From Plasmopara viticola (Eukaryota; Oomycota; Peronosporomycetes; Peronosporales; Peronosporaceae), in NCBI GenBank assembly GCA_001695595.3, contig MBPM02000003.1:2604001-2668000 (forward strand): a stretch of DNA of 64,000 bases, given 5' to 3'. Positions 24,817 to 38,300 of this stretch are shown here, piece after piece. Made by a program: the position numbers and the translations under genes. Numbering within the stretch: the first letter of the stretch is position 1; every line of letters starts with the position of its first letter. The notes beneath the pieces are model-generated. The model ran no database searches, had not been told where the DNA came from, and saw only the letters and a list, made by a program, of their open reading frames with translations.

Positions 24817-26490
24817 ATGGAGCCTTGTTCGGTTTTATACAACGGACATGATATAAACCAAGATATGGTGAAGCAGCTAATGTCACATGAATGGACACAG
24901 GTAGGCGAGCTGTACAATTTATGTACTTATTGTGGCAATAGCAGCACGGAAGCAGCAAACGATGCCGCACTGAACGTTTTAATACCCACTTTACAGCTCA
25001 TTACAGCGACATCAAGCTGTTTCAACTAGCCAGCAATTTATCACGAGCTGATCTCAACTTGTTCACGGGTTTTGATACGGAAGGCATGCACTCTACGCGG
25101 TACAAAGGGGCCATAGCTGCCATATCCCGAGTTCAATTGGCCAAGACCAACTTTATTTGTTCACGATGAAAATCAAGCGTATATTATAAATAATTTCGCT
25201 TTTATGATATAAAAAGCGATCTTGCGGCTACTTAAGCACATGCTGTCGTCATCTTGCAACAGACTCGCGCCACTCTATGTATCGAAAGAAAAGTACTCAA
25301 CAACGAAGAGCCGCATGAGACAAGCAGTAGCCGCAGGCTTGTATTCATTCTTAGTTGCCGCAGTTCTATTTGGTAAGGGGGTCATATCAATTTATTATCA
25401 AATAAGACGGACGTAATTTCTTAAAAAGCCGGCTTTTTAACAGGCCGATATATTGGTAGCGAGTCTTTTGATGATGCTAGCCACATTGCACGTCATGTTC
25501 CTCTATCAGTACATTAGCTACACTCAGTGCACCATTCGTTACAACAAGCTTTACGATTTCGTTAAGTTACTACCTGACTAAAAGGCACTTACAGGACAAT
25601 AAGAAATATGCCTTGCAATCGTTACAGATAGTATTTCAATTTCGTGGGCAAATATTACACACTCGTGCGTTTTGATGATACGAGTACTTAACTAGTCGCG
25701 AAATACTTAGCGACTTTGCACCACCATCTTAGCCATCTCATTTGGCTAGACGACTCAGCTCGACAAGCGGCATTATTAGAGCCAGGCAAGCTTACGAATC
25801 TTATTGGCCATTCGACGCACAACTTCTTTTCCTTTAAGCCGCACGCCGATGCTTCTATTGTGGAAAATTTACAGATTATTGCGAAACGATTTTTGATGAA
25901 CTAAGTGGTCCATGACAAGTCCTGCTGCCAGTGCGTGGTAATAGTCTATTATGAATCAAATTGTCAATTGTACGATATTTTACGACCTGCATTTGTTTCT
26001 CGAATGTTACAATTGGCACGTGGTAATGGTAGTGCTACTGGACACGAATCGAGAGGTCAATTCGATGTCCAAGGCCGATGTTACAATGAGTACGAATATC
26101 TCAGTGATTGTCGGGTGGTCAACACATCGCATCGATCTAGCAAACGGATCGATTGTCTTGTGTCACAGTACGATCGTTTTAATGTGCCAAGTAATTTGAA
26201 ACGACAAAGCGTTGGGTATAGTCGTTAAGGACTATACATTGGGTGGGAACATTTCAGACAATGAAGGCGCGAAGCCAGCGTTTGCTGTATACCACGAACT
26301 TCAAGCAAAAATGAACGAGACGAATGGCAATTGTCGGCCGTTGCGGTTGATCGACTCTTAATGCCCACACATTTGGTGAAAGCACGTGGTCCCAGTATGA
26401 CGGAACTTTGGCATCAGATCATTATACACCTGCACGATCGCAACCGATCACAAAGATTTTCAAGCTCAAAGGATGTCGTCAAAACAAAAC
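24817..26490 (+). pseudogene. broken M13 (neprilysin-type) metallopeptidase
   Basis: Remnants of an M13 zinc peptidase run in order along the plus strand but in changing frames. An early helical region (EWTQVGELYNLC, then NLSRADLNLFTGFD) lies at about 24890-25130. A VGKYYTLVRFDD segment at about 25644-25680 is followed by an in-frame stop at 25689. LIWLDDSARQAAL and LTNLIG follow at about 25738-25806. A segment corresponding to the family's NAYY...ILQPPF stretch at 25930-26000 is split over two frames. The zinc region at 26040-26080 reads GHESRGQFDVQGR where the family has HExxHGFDDQGR, so the second zinc His is gone. A TLGGNISDNEG segment at 26236-26268, again shifted, corresponds to ENxAD but lacks its zinc-binding Glu. 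Multiple stops and frameshifts plus lost catalytic residues make it dead. M13 enzymes are membrane or secreted peptidases. Both ends are approximate. Confidence 0.65.
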
Positions 26491-29400
26491 CAACGTTCAC
26501 TCCACGACAATTATTTTCTCGTCAAAAAGGAGAAGTTCCAGCCGGCAGTTGGACTGGAGAAGAGATGACTCAGTCATGACCGTCTCTGTTGAGCTGCAGT
26601 AACGTGCAGCCAATGGCACAGTCCGAAGCACCACAAGCGACGTCAAACGGCTTTATCTCATCCGCAAGCCAGAACGGCTGTCACCTGAACACTATGATGG
26701 ATGCTCGAGCGCTTGCTCTTCTATCACCACTTCTTGTTCATTTTTAAACGTCGGACAAAGATTTTGCGAGGACCACTTAGCAAGCACTGCTGGAGTGCAC
26801 ATAGTATTTTAGGACTGATCCCGCTCTAAATCCTTTCGAGATTGCAAACTAAAACGGGTTTCGTACTGACTTGGGATCTGCGCCAGCAAAGAAACACTTG
26901 CCGATGTTGGCGTAACGTTTGTTGGTCTTTTTGACCTTCAAACATTGCTTCGGGTGGCTTAATTGGGCCTTCAGAACGGCTGTGAGCGAATAATTTTAGT
27001 GTGTTCGCGAAAGAACCATTGTGGTCATAAAAGCTGCTTACTTAGATAATTTAACTTGGCCGAGACGTGTTGATAGTTTGTGACATCACTAACCAATTCC
27101 ACAGCATGCCGCTAAACGTGCCGACCCTCGTAGATAGAGCTATAACCTTCTCTATCATTCGTATTTGTTGTTTTTAGATATACTAGCACTCTATAAGTAG
27201 AAGCAATTTGGTTTTCTTCAGATTGGGCAATCGTATAAGTATTGCTACACTACTACACTACTATATAAGCATAAATTATTCGTTGTTTCCGTTTGTCTTC
27301 CGAGCAAAAAAAAATTATGACGAGTGCGTGGATTCCGATGTGCCCACAAAATTATTTTTTGTCACTGACATTGACAAATTTGCCTTGATCCAGGTCAAAC
27401 AATCATAGGGGTTATATTAATTGGTGGAATAAAGCCATAGTTCTCAGCCGCCCAGTCTTCCGCAACAGGGTGCGATTAGTCGGGTCCTTCCTCTGTTTAC
27501 ATCTTAAAATGGGAGCTTACTCTCGAGATGAGTATAATAGGTACGAAAACTTTCTGAAGAAAGATAAAGGAAGTATACAAAGCCTTTTAAGCAGGCAATT
27601 AAGGGCTGCTGGTATTACTGGCCTCATGTCACAAGCAATCCCATGGTTGACGAAGAAGTCGAATCCGCTGTCAGCTTAATTTTGAGCTTTCTCCCGACAG
27701 GGGAACTTTAGTTGAGACACTGTTAGATGTATTCGAGTTGCTGAACTGAATGAAGTAGAGCTACAAACTTTTGGCTGAGCTTACAGCCGGATATATGCTA
27801 AAGGTGTTACCAAAGATAACATTTCACCTAAAAATGTACTTTCTGTTTCAGATGAAGACGTCTTGGACCTCCTTGAAAGATTGATTACCATAAGAGGTTG
27901 AGAATACTCTTAAACGTTTCCATGATGTAACAAGTAGATACTGGAAGTATCGATCCCTCTACCTCCCTCATGCGAAGTGTACGCTTAACTATTTGAGCTA
28001 AGCGCTCATTGGGGAGCAGACGGCCTTAAAAAATATTTCTGACCCCGATAAAGGAAAGAAAGTAACAAGACGCAAAAGAAATTTCAGACCGGGCACAAAG
28101 ATTTTAAAGATACCTGAGCATCGATACTCCTAATAAAGGAACATTGAATTGTGATGTAACATTAAAACCTCCTTTGGAAAATGGGGCTAGCCACGAAAAA
28201 GTTTTGTGCCAGCAACAAATTGTTGAGCCTTCTGGCAATGGCCACTACGACGGGAGCAATGTGAGCTCATTATTTTTTTTGTCTAAAACGTAAGCACTTT
28301 TAAACCTTTCACTTACTGTCATGTCTATTTAGATTCTAGGAACTTTAAGAATCGTCCTTCTAGCTTGTTGGACTAGAATTGGCTGGTTCCGTTGCTATCA
28401 CTTAAAGCAAAGTCAAACTACTTCGCTGACAGCAATCATTTGTTGGCGCGCAAAGTTCTCGGATGTATTCATGAGACTCGTGCATACCTTGCTTGCAGAA
28501 AAGGGTCGAGCTCTAGCGGAGCTCAAATGTCACCGGAAGAAATGTCGATTTCACCTGCTCCTTCGTGGATCCCAGATCACAAATTGCTGACGGGAGGTGA
28601 CTTCACAGGTAAGGGAACAAGAGAGAAATTGCAATACCACACTCACCCGGTCATTCGAGAAAATGGCCGCTTGATTGACCATCTCTATCTTCTACATGTA
28701 TAAATTAAGGTTCGGGATCTCTCTCCTTTTAAATGAAGCTTCGTTGGCTTTCACTCAACATTGGGCGCTACCGACAGGGTTACCGGAGCATGTTCTCCGT
28801 GAGCCACTGATGTGCGAGCTTTATTTTTAAAGCTAGACCGCCATGACGAGATCTAGCTTCTTGGCAGTAGGGAGGACAGCTAATCCTCAAGCCTATAGAT
28901 GCGGGCAAGTCGTCCGATCAGTGTGAACGACAGATACGGAAAGGCGGTTCCATCCATTTTGGAGCATGTGCGAGGGACCAGGTAGACACTTTCTTCACAT
29001 TGGCTTAGGTTTGTCGGCAAAGTGCCACCTAGTGGGTCGAGGTTACTTAGCACCTCGCACAAAGTGTGCATGCAAAAAAAATATTGTACACTCCCCAATG
29101 TCATAAGAGGCTAAAGTGTGCCATTAGATGCTCTTCAATGAACAAACATCCTGATACTATATGGCTTGGTTTTATCTTTTATTTTTCCAAATAGAGACAA
29201 GAGCTTCAATTCTTATTAGTAATTTCCGAAATTTCCCGGCTGGAATACCGGTAGGGGTAACCCTTTCTAGTCTCGTAACGGTTGTAAGTAACGGACCTTC
29301 ATACTGTGCGTATGTACAGAATCCAACGACTACATAATCAGAATCAGCAATTGCCGAAGCAGATTTGTTGCCATCATTGAGACAGTAAGAAACTGCAGTC

Positions 29401-30251
29401 GTCGTAAGTGAAACCTTAGATGCGAGTCAAGGCAGCAAAAAAATTTAGATACAAAGAATTTGCGCAATACACATACAGTAAATTGGTAAGATGCGCAACT
29501 ACGCTGATGCCGTTGCCCAAATCTTTCTCGTGGTACTTGAATACCTTACCGGATCTGATCCGGGTACGTCGAGTCAACAAAATTACACTTTTCGACCATT
29601 AAGAAATAAAAATATAGGCAGGTAGTATGGTCGTGCTATCTATGCCATGGGCAAATAAAAGAGACAGCTTACCGTCTTCGTTTCTATAGTACAGTAAAGT
29701 TTGAGATAAAGGAGGAATTTCCCTTATGAGATGCTACAGATTTTTATGGGAGTTAAATACACAGGTGCAGATTTTGATCTGCTATTGCTGCGAAGAGGAG
29801 GCGCAGGGTCAAATAATGTTCTGCCATAGAACATTAAGCCCGACTATTGCTAAAAAACAGCCGTGGAAAGTGCAGTGCCCTTCTTGCAGTGTCGATGTGT
29901 TGTTGCAATGCAATAAGTAACGTGAATTGAGGTTTGGCTATCCCTCTGAAACAATTTTTTTCTCGGAAATGGTCCACTGTGCAAAGCCCTATTTCTGGAT
30001 GGGATACCTTTGTTTATCAGAAGCGGTTGCTCATTGAGTGATCCCACCCTATCTCGAGCGTATATGCCCTCGGTGTCTTAGGAAAGTTTTTTATAGGACA
30101 AAACCTTTAATTTGAATGGTGGAGTTACGAGGTATAAACGTGTGATTGTGTATGGCCAACCTAGCGACGCCACGTTTGCGAGTAAAAGAGTTTTTTTTTC
30201 CCTCGCCGCTTTCGAACTCACTATTCGTTTGGCGCGGACACACTCAGAACT
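26491..30251. other. gene-poor tract
   Basis: No gene can be supported. The frames at 27470-27679, 28392-28703 and 29726-29920 have no recognisable domain. The last has CxCC and CPSC pairs but is too short to call. AT-rich with occasional poly-T or poly-A runs. Confidence 0.5.
30215..30231 (+). promoter_or_regulatory. possible oomycete-type initiator
   Basis: ACTCACTATTCGTTT lies about 20-35 nt before the ATG of the prenyltransferase gene. It resembles the oomycete initiator consensus GCTCATTYYNCAWTTT only loosely, with several mismatches. Confidence 0.25.
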
Positions 30252-31272
30252 ATGGGCGCAGAAGCCATGAGCAATAGCGAAACCACTTTGCTTAAGGCGG
30301 AGGAAGATTTACAGGTTTGCACAATTGGTCAACATCACCTTTTTTCTTCAAATTGTCAAGTCTGATTGTGCTTTTCGTTTCAGATCCCTCGCCACATCGC
30401 CGTCATTATTGATGGGAATCGCCGGTACGGCAAGGACAAGTACGGCTCGGGCACTCGTGGTCATTCGGATGGCACCAAGACTGTCATGAAGTTCACTGAT
30501 TGGTGTATCGACGCTGGCGTTGAGGCTTTAACAGTCTTTGCTTTTTCTACAGGTGAGTTCGTTGTCGCGAAACTGTCCCCTTGTCAATTTTGTTCATGCA
30601 AACTCACTTGCGCGTTAGAAAATTGGAAGCGTGAGAAAGCCGAGATTGATACTTTGATGAAGCTGATAGACGGCTTTATTAACGGTATTCTCGGCGAGGC
30701 GCTCACCCGTAACATTCGAGTACGCGTTCTGGCTTCGGACAGCCGCAAGCTACCTGCTTTTTTAAAGAATTCAATCAAAGAAATCGAGGCAAAGACACGG
30801 CACTGCAAGGCCTTTTACCTTAATCTTTGCGTCAGGTACGCCATGCGTGTGCGAGATGAAATGTATTTTGGTCGTCACTTTTTACTTGTTTCAACAGTTA
30901 CGGCGCTCGGGATGAAATTGTTAGAGCCTGCAAGAAAATTGCTGCAGAGGTGGCTGAGGGCAAGACTAGCGTCGATGACATAAACGAGGATTTGCTTAGC
31001 CAACGCATGCTTACTGCGTACGTGCTCTGTCATGTATAGTCGAGATAGATGAGCTGACTTGTCTTTTGTCTTTGTGTGGCATTAGTGGCCTGCCGGATCC
31101 AGACATCTTGATTCGAACATCAGGCGAGCTGCGCATCAGCAATTTCTTGCTCTTTCAGATTGCTTACGCTGAGCTCATTTTCCTGAACAAGTACTGGCCG
31201 GAGGTGACGCGTGAAGACCTCCAGGAAATTATTATTGAATTTAACTCGCGTAAGCGCCGCTTTGGCAAGTAA
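30252..31272 (+). CDS. cis-prenyltransferase (dehydrodolichyl diphosphate synthase family), five exons
   Basis: Condenses isopentenyl diphosphate in cis onto farnesyl diphosphate to make long polyprenyl diphosphate, the precursor of dolichol for protein glycosylation at the ER. Exons 30252-30314, 30384-30552, 30619-30835, 30898-31017 and 31086-31272 join to 251 codons plus none lost at the stop. All four introns are GT-AG, 62-69 nt. Family motifs are in order: [13 protein letters not shown] (residues 26-38, catalytic Asp of DGN), FAFSTENW created by splicing exons 2 and 3, SYGARDEI created by splicing exons 3 and 4, then [17 protein letters not shown] and a C-terminal RRFGK. There is no membrane segment. 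A second in-frame ATG at 30267 is an alternative start. Paralogue of 40728-42028. Confidence 0.93.
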
Positions 31273-31328
31273 TTGCTGCTCGATGGCCATCACCTGAGTA
31301 ACGCATGAATTGCTTTTAAGTAGCTGTA

Positions 31329-32160
31329 GCAGGTATTGTTCGAGAATGAGTATGAGTATCTATATAAAGTATTTTACAAATTAGTCAACTTTAACGTGTA
31401 CTCAAATGTAAAACATTGTACATCAGCACAAACAGAATCTCTAAAACAAGAATTAAGTACAGTGCCCGCTCATTGACTAGATTCTGATAAAGTTTGCATC
31501 ATGGATACATTGCAAACGCCAGCCTGTGCAAATTTACATCGGGTCACTAAATTTAAAGCAAATTTGGCCATGGTTGTTATACTGAAAGAATCGGCGTTAT
31601 CACCCCTTACATGGATGGCATACGTTATCTACCTTTTGAAAAAGTATAAGGGTGCAGCTACCAAAAGTAGATATCGATTTGTTTCGCAAACTGACATCGT
31701 CAACGAGAACAATTAGCACCGAATTTCGAGAAGTGACGAAAGTCGTCAAATCGTATGGTCGGCGGCAGGTGGTAAACCATACGTAATATTTCTTTACGTA
31801 ATATTTCTTTAGTAGTTATATCATTTTGGCAGGTATTGTTCAAAAATGAAGCTATGAATTTATTTTAAAATTTCACATGTATTCTGTACTTTGAATAATA
31901 TGCACGCGCAAATTAGCGTATACAAAATTGATGCCAGTCTACAAAGTTTCCAAAAAAAGGTGTAAGAAGTGACCGCTCATTGTCTAGATTATTCTGCAAT
32001 TTAAATGATGACTGATTACTATATTGTAAACGCCACTTTAAGCAACTTTATAGCATATGGCATACTCAAAGCATTACCCCTATCAATAGTGGCTTTAATT
32101 TTAGCTTATCCACATGATGTGCGAGGCATCGTCAATGAGACTAGATGGAACAAAAAAAAT
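31329..32160. repeat. diverged ~500-bp tandem duplication
   Basis: GCAGGTATTGTTC occurs at 31329 and 31829, CCGCTCATTG at 31466 and 31972, and both copies end in a similar CATCGTCAA(C/T)GAGA stretch. Spacing is 500-506 bp, with many substitutions and small indels. It starts about 55 bp after the prenyltransferase stop, so the left copy may include its 3' UTR. Confidence 0.65.
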
Positions 32161-32770
32161 TAGCATCGAAATAATGTACTTTTCACAAAAAGTGCGTAAT
32201 GGGAAACAGGGTATAGTGGTCCGTCGTTCTGCAATAGATCATATATATATTTGTGCACGCTATCTCTGTGCAAGGTGAAGTGCAATCCCACCTAGTCTAG
32301 TAGCCATTTGCACGCCTGCGCGAGTAATCAGACTGTCTTTTTAATTCTGGCAAAGATTTTAAGATATACAGGTCCACTATTTCGGATTTGTTGAAAGTGC
32401 AGTGAGCGCTGCACAAAAGACTTGCTGGATTCCATTGACTTGAGGAGGTGGCTATATGTGTAGCCCTCCTTGCTGCCAAGCAGCTGAAACGAGTCACGGT
32501 GTTCGAGTTACCCGAGAAAAGTCTACACTCGACGGGCCAGGCAGCACAGGTTCTGGTAGCTTCGGGCGTGGCGCCACTAAGCCAGTGAGGCTTAAGAATC
32601 CCACCTCTATAAAAAAACGTTGGCTTAATTTTTCTTAAGGTAGAGATGGCCATTTAAGCGGCCTAAACAGCGTGTGCTTAGCTTTCAAGATCATTTGCAT
32701 GAAAGGCTACGCTAAACGCTTGATACATATAAGTGAAACCACTAGAAGGCAAATTACCCTTTACCTAGGT

Positions 32771-32837
32771 AAAATCAATGCTTCCTTCATGAAAACCTTT
32801 TCGCCAAAATCAATGCTTCCTTCATGAAAACCTTTTC
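32771..32837. repeat. 35-bp exact tandem doublet
   Basis: The 32-bp word starting AAAATCAATGCTTCC is present exactly at 32771-32802 and 32806-32837. A recent slippage or repair duplication in otherwise unremarkable DNA. Confidence 0.9.
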
Positions 32838-35324
32838 TTAATAAGTAGTTCAACGCTTACGCGAACGAGTATCAAAAATTGTGATCAATACTAGATTGCC
32901 TGGCTATCAACGCTGTTGTTAGTTCCTCGATCCACGGGCTCCGGAATGAAAGTCCACAAGATCGGGCGTTGTTCCAATGATGTTAAGCGTTTCCGAGCAA
33001 AACAATACTTGCTGCATAGGATTTAGTAAGCGGAAATACATGATCCGCATCTGGCTCAGATGAAGCCGACAAACTGAAGCCTGTCACATCCAAAGTCTTT
33101 GAAGGATCGCTGACAGAAGTCACGCCTTGAAAGCCAGGAAAGTAGGCGCCCGATTGAAGAATAACTAAACACATATCATGGGTGCGCGGTTGACCCAAAT
33201 CATGTGTTGTTAGAGCTGAAAAGGCTCGAAGAAAGCCTTAGCAGCGGCGGACTACTGCTTTCACGCACAAGTGCACGAGACAATGACAAGTCATTTTGAG
33301 TCTTGGCAGATTTAAGCGCGTCGGGATTTTTTGCGCGCCTTCAGACGACTTTCGATAACCAAAATATGTCAGGTGACACTTCAAAAGAGAAACTAGTGAA
33401 TGCCAATTCCATTTCGACTGGTTTATGGGACATTTTAGTCTGCTGCGTCATCGCAAGCTCGCTCAAATCGGAGGCACTGCAACAGAGGTCGAACTTACTA
33501 AATCTCAAAGTACTCGCTGGGCGTCGGCAAGACTCTCAGTTCTTGCATACCCACATCGACTTTTTGGCGGCATTGACATGCTCAATGGACACGTACAACT
33601 TTACCCAAACCAGCTTAAGTGCTTACGCAGCACACAGCCGCAATTTTGATGACCTTTTTGCGCCAGAAGCAAGTATTCTAATGACCGGATCCTATTTAGG
33701 TGACAGACGCAGCGATAGTGTCCTTTTTTTCATCCTGGCATGAAATGATGGGAGCAGTATGTGACCTTGATCGAGATAACGGTATAATACAGGACTCAAG
33801 ATCCCAAATTTACTGTGCTCAATAGCCAAGCAAATAGTGGCGACTAGGTCATGCAGTAAACTGAATTATGCAGCAACATCTGCACAAATACCCATTATAT
33901 ATACACTCTGTTAGCTGACAATATATCTGGGTGAACGTTGTGCAGTGTACTTCTTAGGTTGATAGCTAGAAGCTACCAAAATTATATATGAGTTTGCGGC
34001 GGTTAGCACGCCTAGTGCTATGCTTAACTAATTAGTAAGGCCAAAATAGCTCTAGTGTAGTCTATTCGTTTGGTCATAATATTGTTTTAACCATTATAGG
34101 CTTTTCCTTACACATATGCTGACATTCTTTTCGTATGTAGCCACTCCAAAAAAGGTCAGTCACTTTAGAGGCGCATCTAGGCCACCCAAAACAAGACTTT
34201 GAGGCCATGAAGACCATTAGATTTAAGCCAACATTGCCAAAAATGTTTTTGTGGCGGAAGAAATCAAAGGCGTCGGATATTTGTATGTAGCCATGGGGTT
34301 CGTACAGACCTTGATAGAATGAAAGTGATCGCAACTTGTCCAACGCCACGTTCTAAACAAATCTGAGAAAATTGCTAGAAATGGTTTCGCAAGTCTCAAG
34401 AAAACTTTATCCAGTATACTAAAGGAACTATGAGCCGTTCTGGGAGAACCAGTACAAGGTTACATTTTTTATATTTTTTGTAACCTCCAGGATATTCTTT
34501 AGCCGATTATGCACCTACCCCTGCTGGGGAAGACAACGCATTTGTGACGCTTCCGACTACAACATTTTTTGCGTGTTCTTGATGCAATAAGGGCGGACAT
34601 GAGCAAGTCATTTCGCTCAAGTCCTGGAAACGAGCGACTGTCGAAAATAAGCTTCTCTGCTCACGACAAGGAATAACATGCCAAGAAGTACGTTCTGATA
34701 GAGTGCCAAGTGCATCTCCTGAGCTTTTGACTATTCACAACATGCATTCCTGAGAATAAAAATGATATGCCCCACTCCTCCCACAAGATGGCAAGATGAT
34801 TGTCAGTTTTTGGGATATAACTCCTGTGCTGGATACAAGTTCGGTTACACTAGTGTGCTTGCCGATGTTTATCGTGCACACGTGGTCCATGTAAGCTAAC
34901 TAAAAAGCTATTTCGTCCGGCGATTTCGTCGAGTGTCTAATAAAATCCAAACAGTTTGTTATGCGATCTTGCATCGCAGGCGAAATATTCAATGTCGAGT
35001 AGCTAACCCTCGACAGCAATTGTAGCTTCACCGCTTTGAATGGGTAGACATTTAGCTCCGCTATAGAGTGGTCTGCCGTATCTGGCTTATCTCATTGCTT
35101 CGATTGACAAAGACCTAAAGTATGTTAAACTTCTATAGGCATATGCTTCAATCAGGAGGAGAAACTTTTCTAGGTTTTCACGGTGTTTGGTAAGATCCAC
35201 AGATATGAGGACCTGGAGATTTGTCAAAGAGTCAAATTCGCGACTCACAGGTCGACTCCCCTACAGGACTTGCTGTTACCGGAGGATCATTATAATTAAA
35301 TGGTAAAGCATGACCAATTTTTAA

Positions 35325-35340
35325 TCTAGCTGAAGCTAGA
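35325..35340. repeat. 7-bp palindrome with following T run
   Basis: TCTAGCT and AGCTAGA are separated by GA, then CC and TTTTT follow. Looks like a terminator-shaped hairpin but follows no recognised transcription unit. Confidence 0.25.
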
Positions 35341-38300
35341 CCTTTTTATATTAAATCGGCCTTTCAGAGCTAGTTTTTAATAAGTTTAAAGTTTATATAT
35401 ACGCAATATTAGTAGACCATCGGAATCATATGAAACTTTTTAACGCAATAAGCTTTGATGGCTTGCCAAAGGTGAGTGACGATAGACGTATAGGTGCTCG
35501 TGTGCCGCCAACGCATTTGGCACCTCTTCTAGCGTATATACAACCAGCGAGGCTACATATAATCCATGGCCTTTCGAACACGTTCATGACGTACAGTGAG
35601 GCGCTCTGTACCGCTGCATTTAAACGAAAGCTTTTTTTGATGTTCTGATCCTATTAACTGTTGTCTCGAAGGACTATACATGGACAGATTTAGATTCAAC
35701 CGTGTGCTAGAGGACAAAAGCCGCAATATGTCTACATCCTAGGCTCAATAAGCTTGTAATGGATTAGAATGTGTTTGACAATGCACACATCTATACATTA
35801 TATGGAGGTTAAGGCAGTCTGATTTCTCATTAATTTTTGAGCACGAGGTATTCTGCGATGACGGTTGGCGCGAGTACAGTAAAGATAGGATTTCTATGCT
35901 TATCCAATACCTATGAAGCAATCGCAAGTTTCTCGAAAAAAAACTACTCAGTAATGGTCAGATATTTGGCGGCGGAAAACCAAGCTTAGAAAAATTTCTT
36001 TTTTGATAAATACTAAACTTGGCTAGCTAAATCTTTAATTGTTGATGCGTATTAGCGGACAATGTTTCTGGTCCCTACGGTGTGGGGTGTAGGTTCACAA
36101 AAAATTCATTGTCCATCATACTTGGGAAGCGGTCATTATGGAAGCGGTCAACACAAGTGAATTGCATAAGGTCCCGGTAAAACAAATGGTGAGTTTAAAA
36201 CTAAATTTTAAAGCGAAAAAATCTGAGCGGTTGTGCTAATTTTAATTACATGGCTGTTTGGACGCTTACATCTTCGTATGTCGATAACTACTTTACTTGC
36301 GGCGAGCTTAACCGACCCTATGGCTCGAATATAAGTTGCCCGACCCCAGACCGGAAGGACCCCGTTCGATGCTCTTAAAATCCAAATGAAGGCAGCTAGA
36401 GATAGTTCACTAACTTGCCCACCCAAAAAATCAATGTGCGAGTGCCCCGCACACCCGCATCCAATGTGTGTGGTGAGATGGATCCCCACTGATTAAATGA
36501 AAAAGTTTAAGCTTCGCAAAAAGTTGAATATGTCGTACAATTGCTTTACGGCGATGACATAAGTCTTTTGAACTGGAGTTGCACATCTTTTTAGCATGAA
36601 AAACTTAATCCGTGATGAGTTAGGGAAAGTTTAAGCGTATATATCAAACCCTCATGTTGGAAGTCAACGTTGAGATCGAAGCCCCATACGTGTCGCTCTC
36701 AGTTATACATGCAGCGATCAACAAAGACGAACTCATCGTTAGCATAAATGCCGTTACACCCCATGAGCACACCGATACACAATCTCCGTAGCTAAAAAAT
36801 TAACTCCACGATTTCAAACCTTTTTATATGAATCAAACAATCAAAATTGTGGCGAATCACGCAAAATCTTGCATGCAGGAGGCGTACAGAAAAATGTGCG
36901 TTTTTTGGCAAACGACTTTTGGTCATAGGTGTGCTTGTGAATGCATATTAAAGTTAAGTTTGTTTTGTAAAGCATATGGGTGTTATTACTCAACCCTTGA
37001 TTCTCAAGTAAGCGACTAAGTTTGTCGTCGCAAGAAATGCGAAGACTAGTGGACGAAACACTAAGCACCTTACACAGATGAGACGTGTAGGAAGACTCAA
37101 GGTCTTCTAGTAGTCGACCGGTTACAATTCTCGGTCCCAATGAAATCTGCATGGGCAATTTAATGCACATGTAAGTCTAGAAATTTTTTCATACACTACG
37201 TATTTAGTTTTATACAATTTTTAATGTAGTAAATTCGCAAAAATCAACTCAGGAATTTCACATCTATTTAGCTATCCTTCGAAAGGCCTCGGTACAAAAA
37301 TCGGTATAAAAACGGGTGGGTTGACTGTCCTGCACCGAAAACCACCCTCTTGAGACTCTTTTTGACGTAATGCCAGCTATTACCACTAAAGTTTGACTTT
37401 TTGTCAAGGTCTAATACATCCTCTTCCACCAAGATAGGTATTTTATCAATCAAAGAAAGTTGGGTACCCTCGACATCCATTTAAAAAGTCAAGTTGGTAA
37501 CCAAATAGGCAGTAGAGGGAGCTGACGGTCGACCGGGACACCAAGCCATTGCCGAATCAAGCTTGTTTGGCTACTGGAATTTTTTTCTGCATCAACATCA
37601 AAATTTGCACCTAACCGCACGTTTTTTTCTTCGTAAAGCTGCGCCTGCAACAAAAGCTGTGCCTGCACCATCGGTCGCGAACTCTAGAAGTATTTGTTTT
37701 CAAGATAGCCGCCAAGCACTCGACTTCACCTAAGATAAACCGCATGCTCACATGTCTACTTAGCCGGTTGATCAATAATCTCTTTTGTTTTAAGTGATGA
37801 ATATTGCAAAGTGTTGTCTGCCTCTTTACTTGCTAAGGCAGCAACGAAGCCTCAGGCTTAAGGAAAAGTTGTCAAAACATTCTTAACTCCCGATGGTACG
37901 TCTCTAGAAGATAAAGTTTGATGCTAGACCCACCGACCATGCGACACGCCCAGATAGGGAAGTCAATGGACAAACGACTCGATCCAGGACGATCTTGTTC
38001 ATGGGGTCACAGAAATGGAGACGAAAAGGAAAAGATGAAGTCAAAGACGACAGCCCTAAATACATTCTTCAGAAAAGGAAATGAACGAGGGGCTATGTAC
38101 AGTTTTTCTACCTCAGAATTCGTCGTCTCATAAAGATCTAGTCACTCTTCTGACTACAAGTCGAACGAGGAAGAGGCCAGGTCATCGCGTCAAGCAGTAC
38201 GCCCATCGAATTCGTGTCTCGTGAGGGCTTTCTGGAGAAAATTTCTTGCGTAGCATCCATAACGCCAAATCGGCTGGTAGAGGCCCTTTTCAACAGAATG

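Noticed and set aside
29726..29920. Cys-rich 64-codon frame (CxCC, CPSC)
   Set aside because: Too short and irregular for a known zinc ribbon, with no continuing exon found.
33303..33743. Open frame of 146 codons (126 from the first ATG at 33366)
   Set aside because: No recognisable motif, overlapping open frame in another phase, AT-rich surroundings. Could be a decayed gene but cannot be supported.
37268..37671. Two consecutive minus-strand frames that might be a broken secreted effector
   Set aside because: No signal peptide, no RXLR or LFLAK-type motif; joining them would be speculation.
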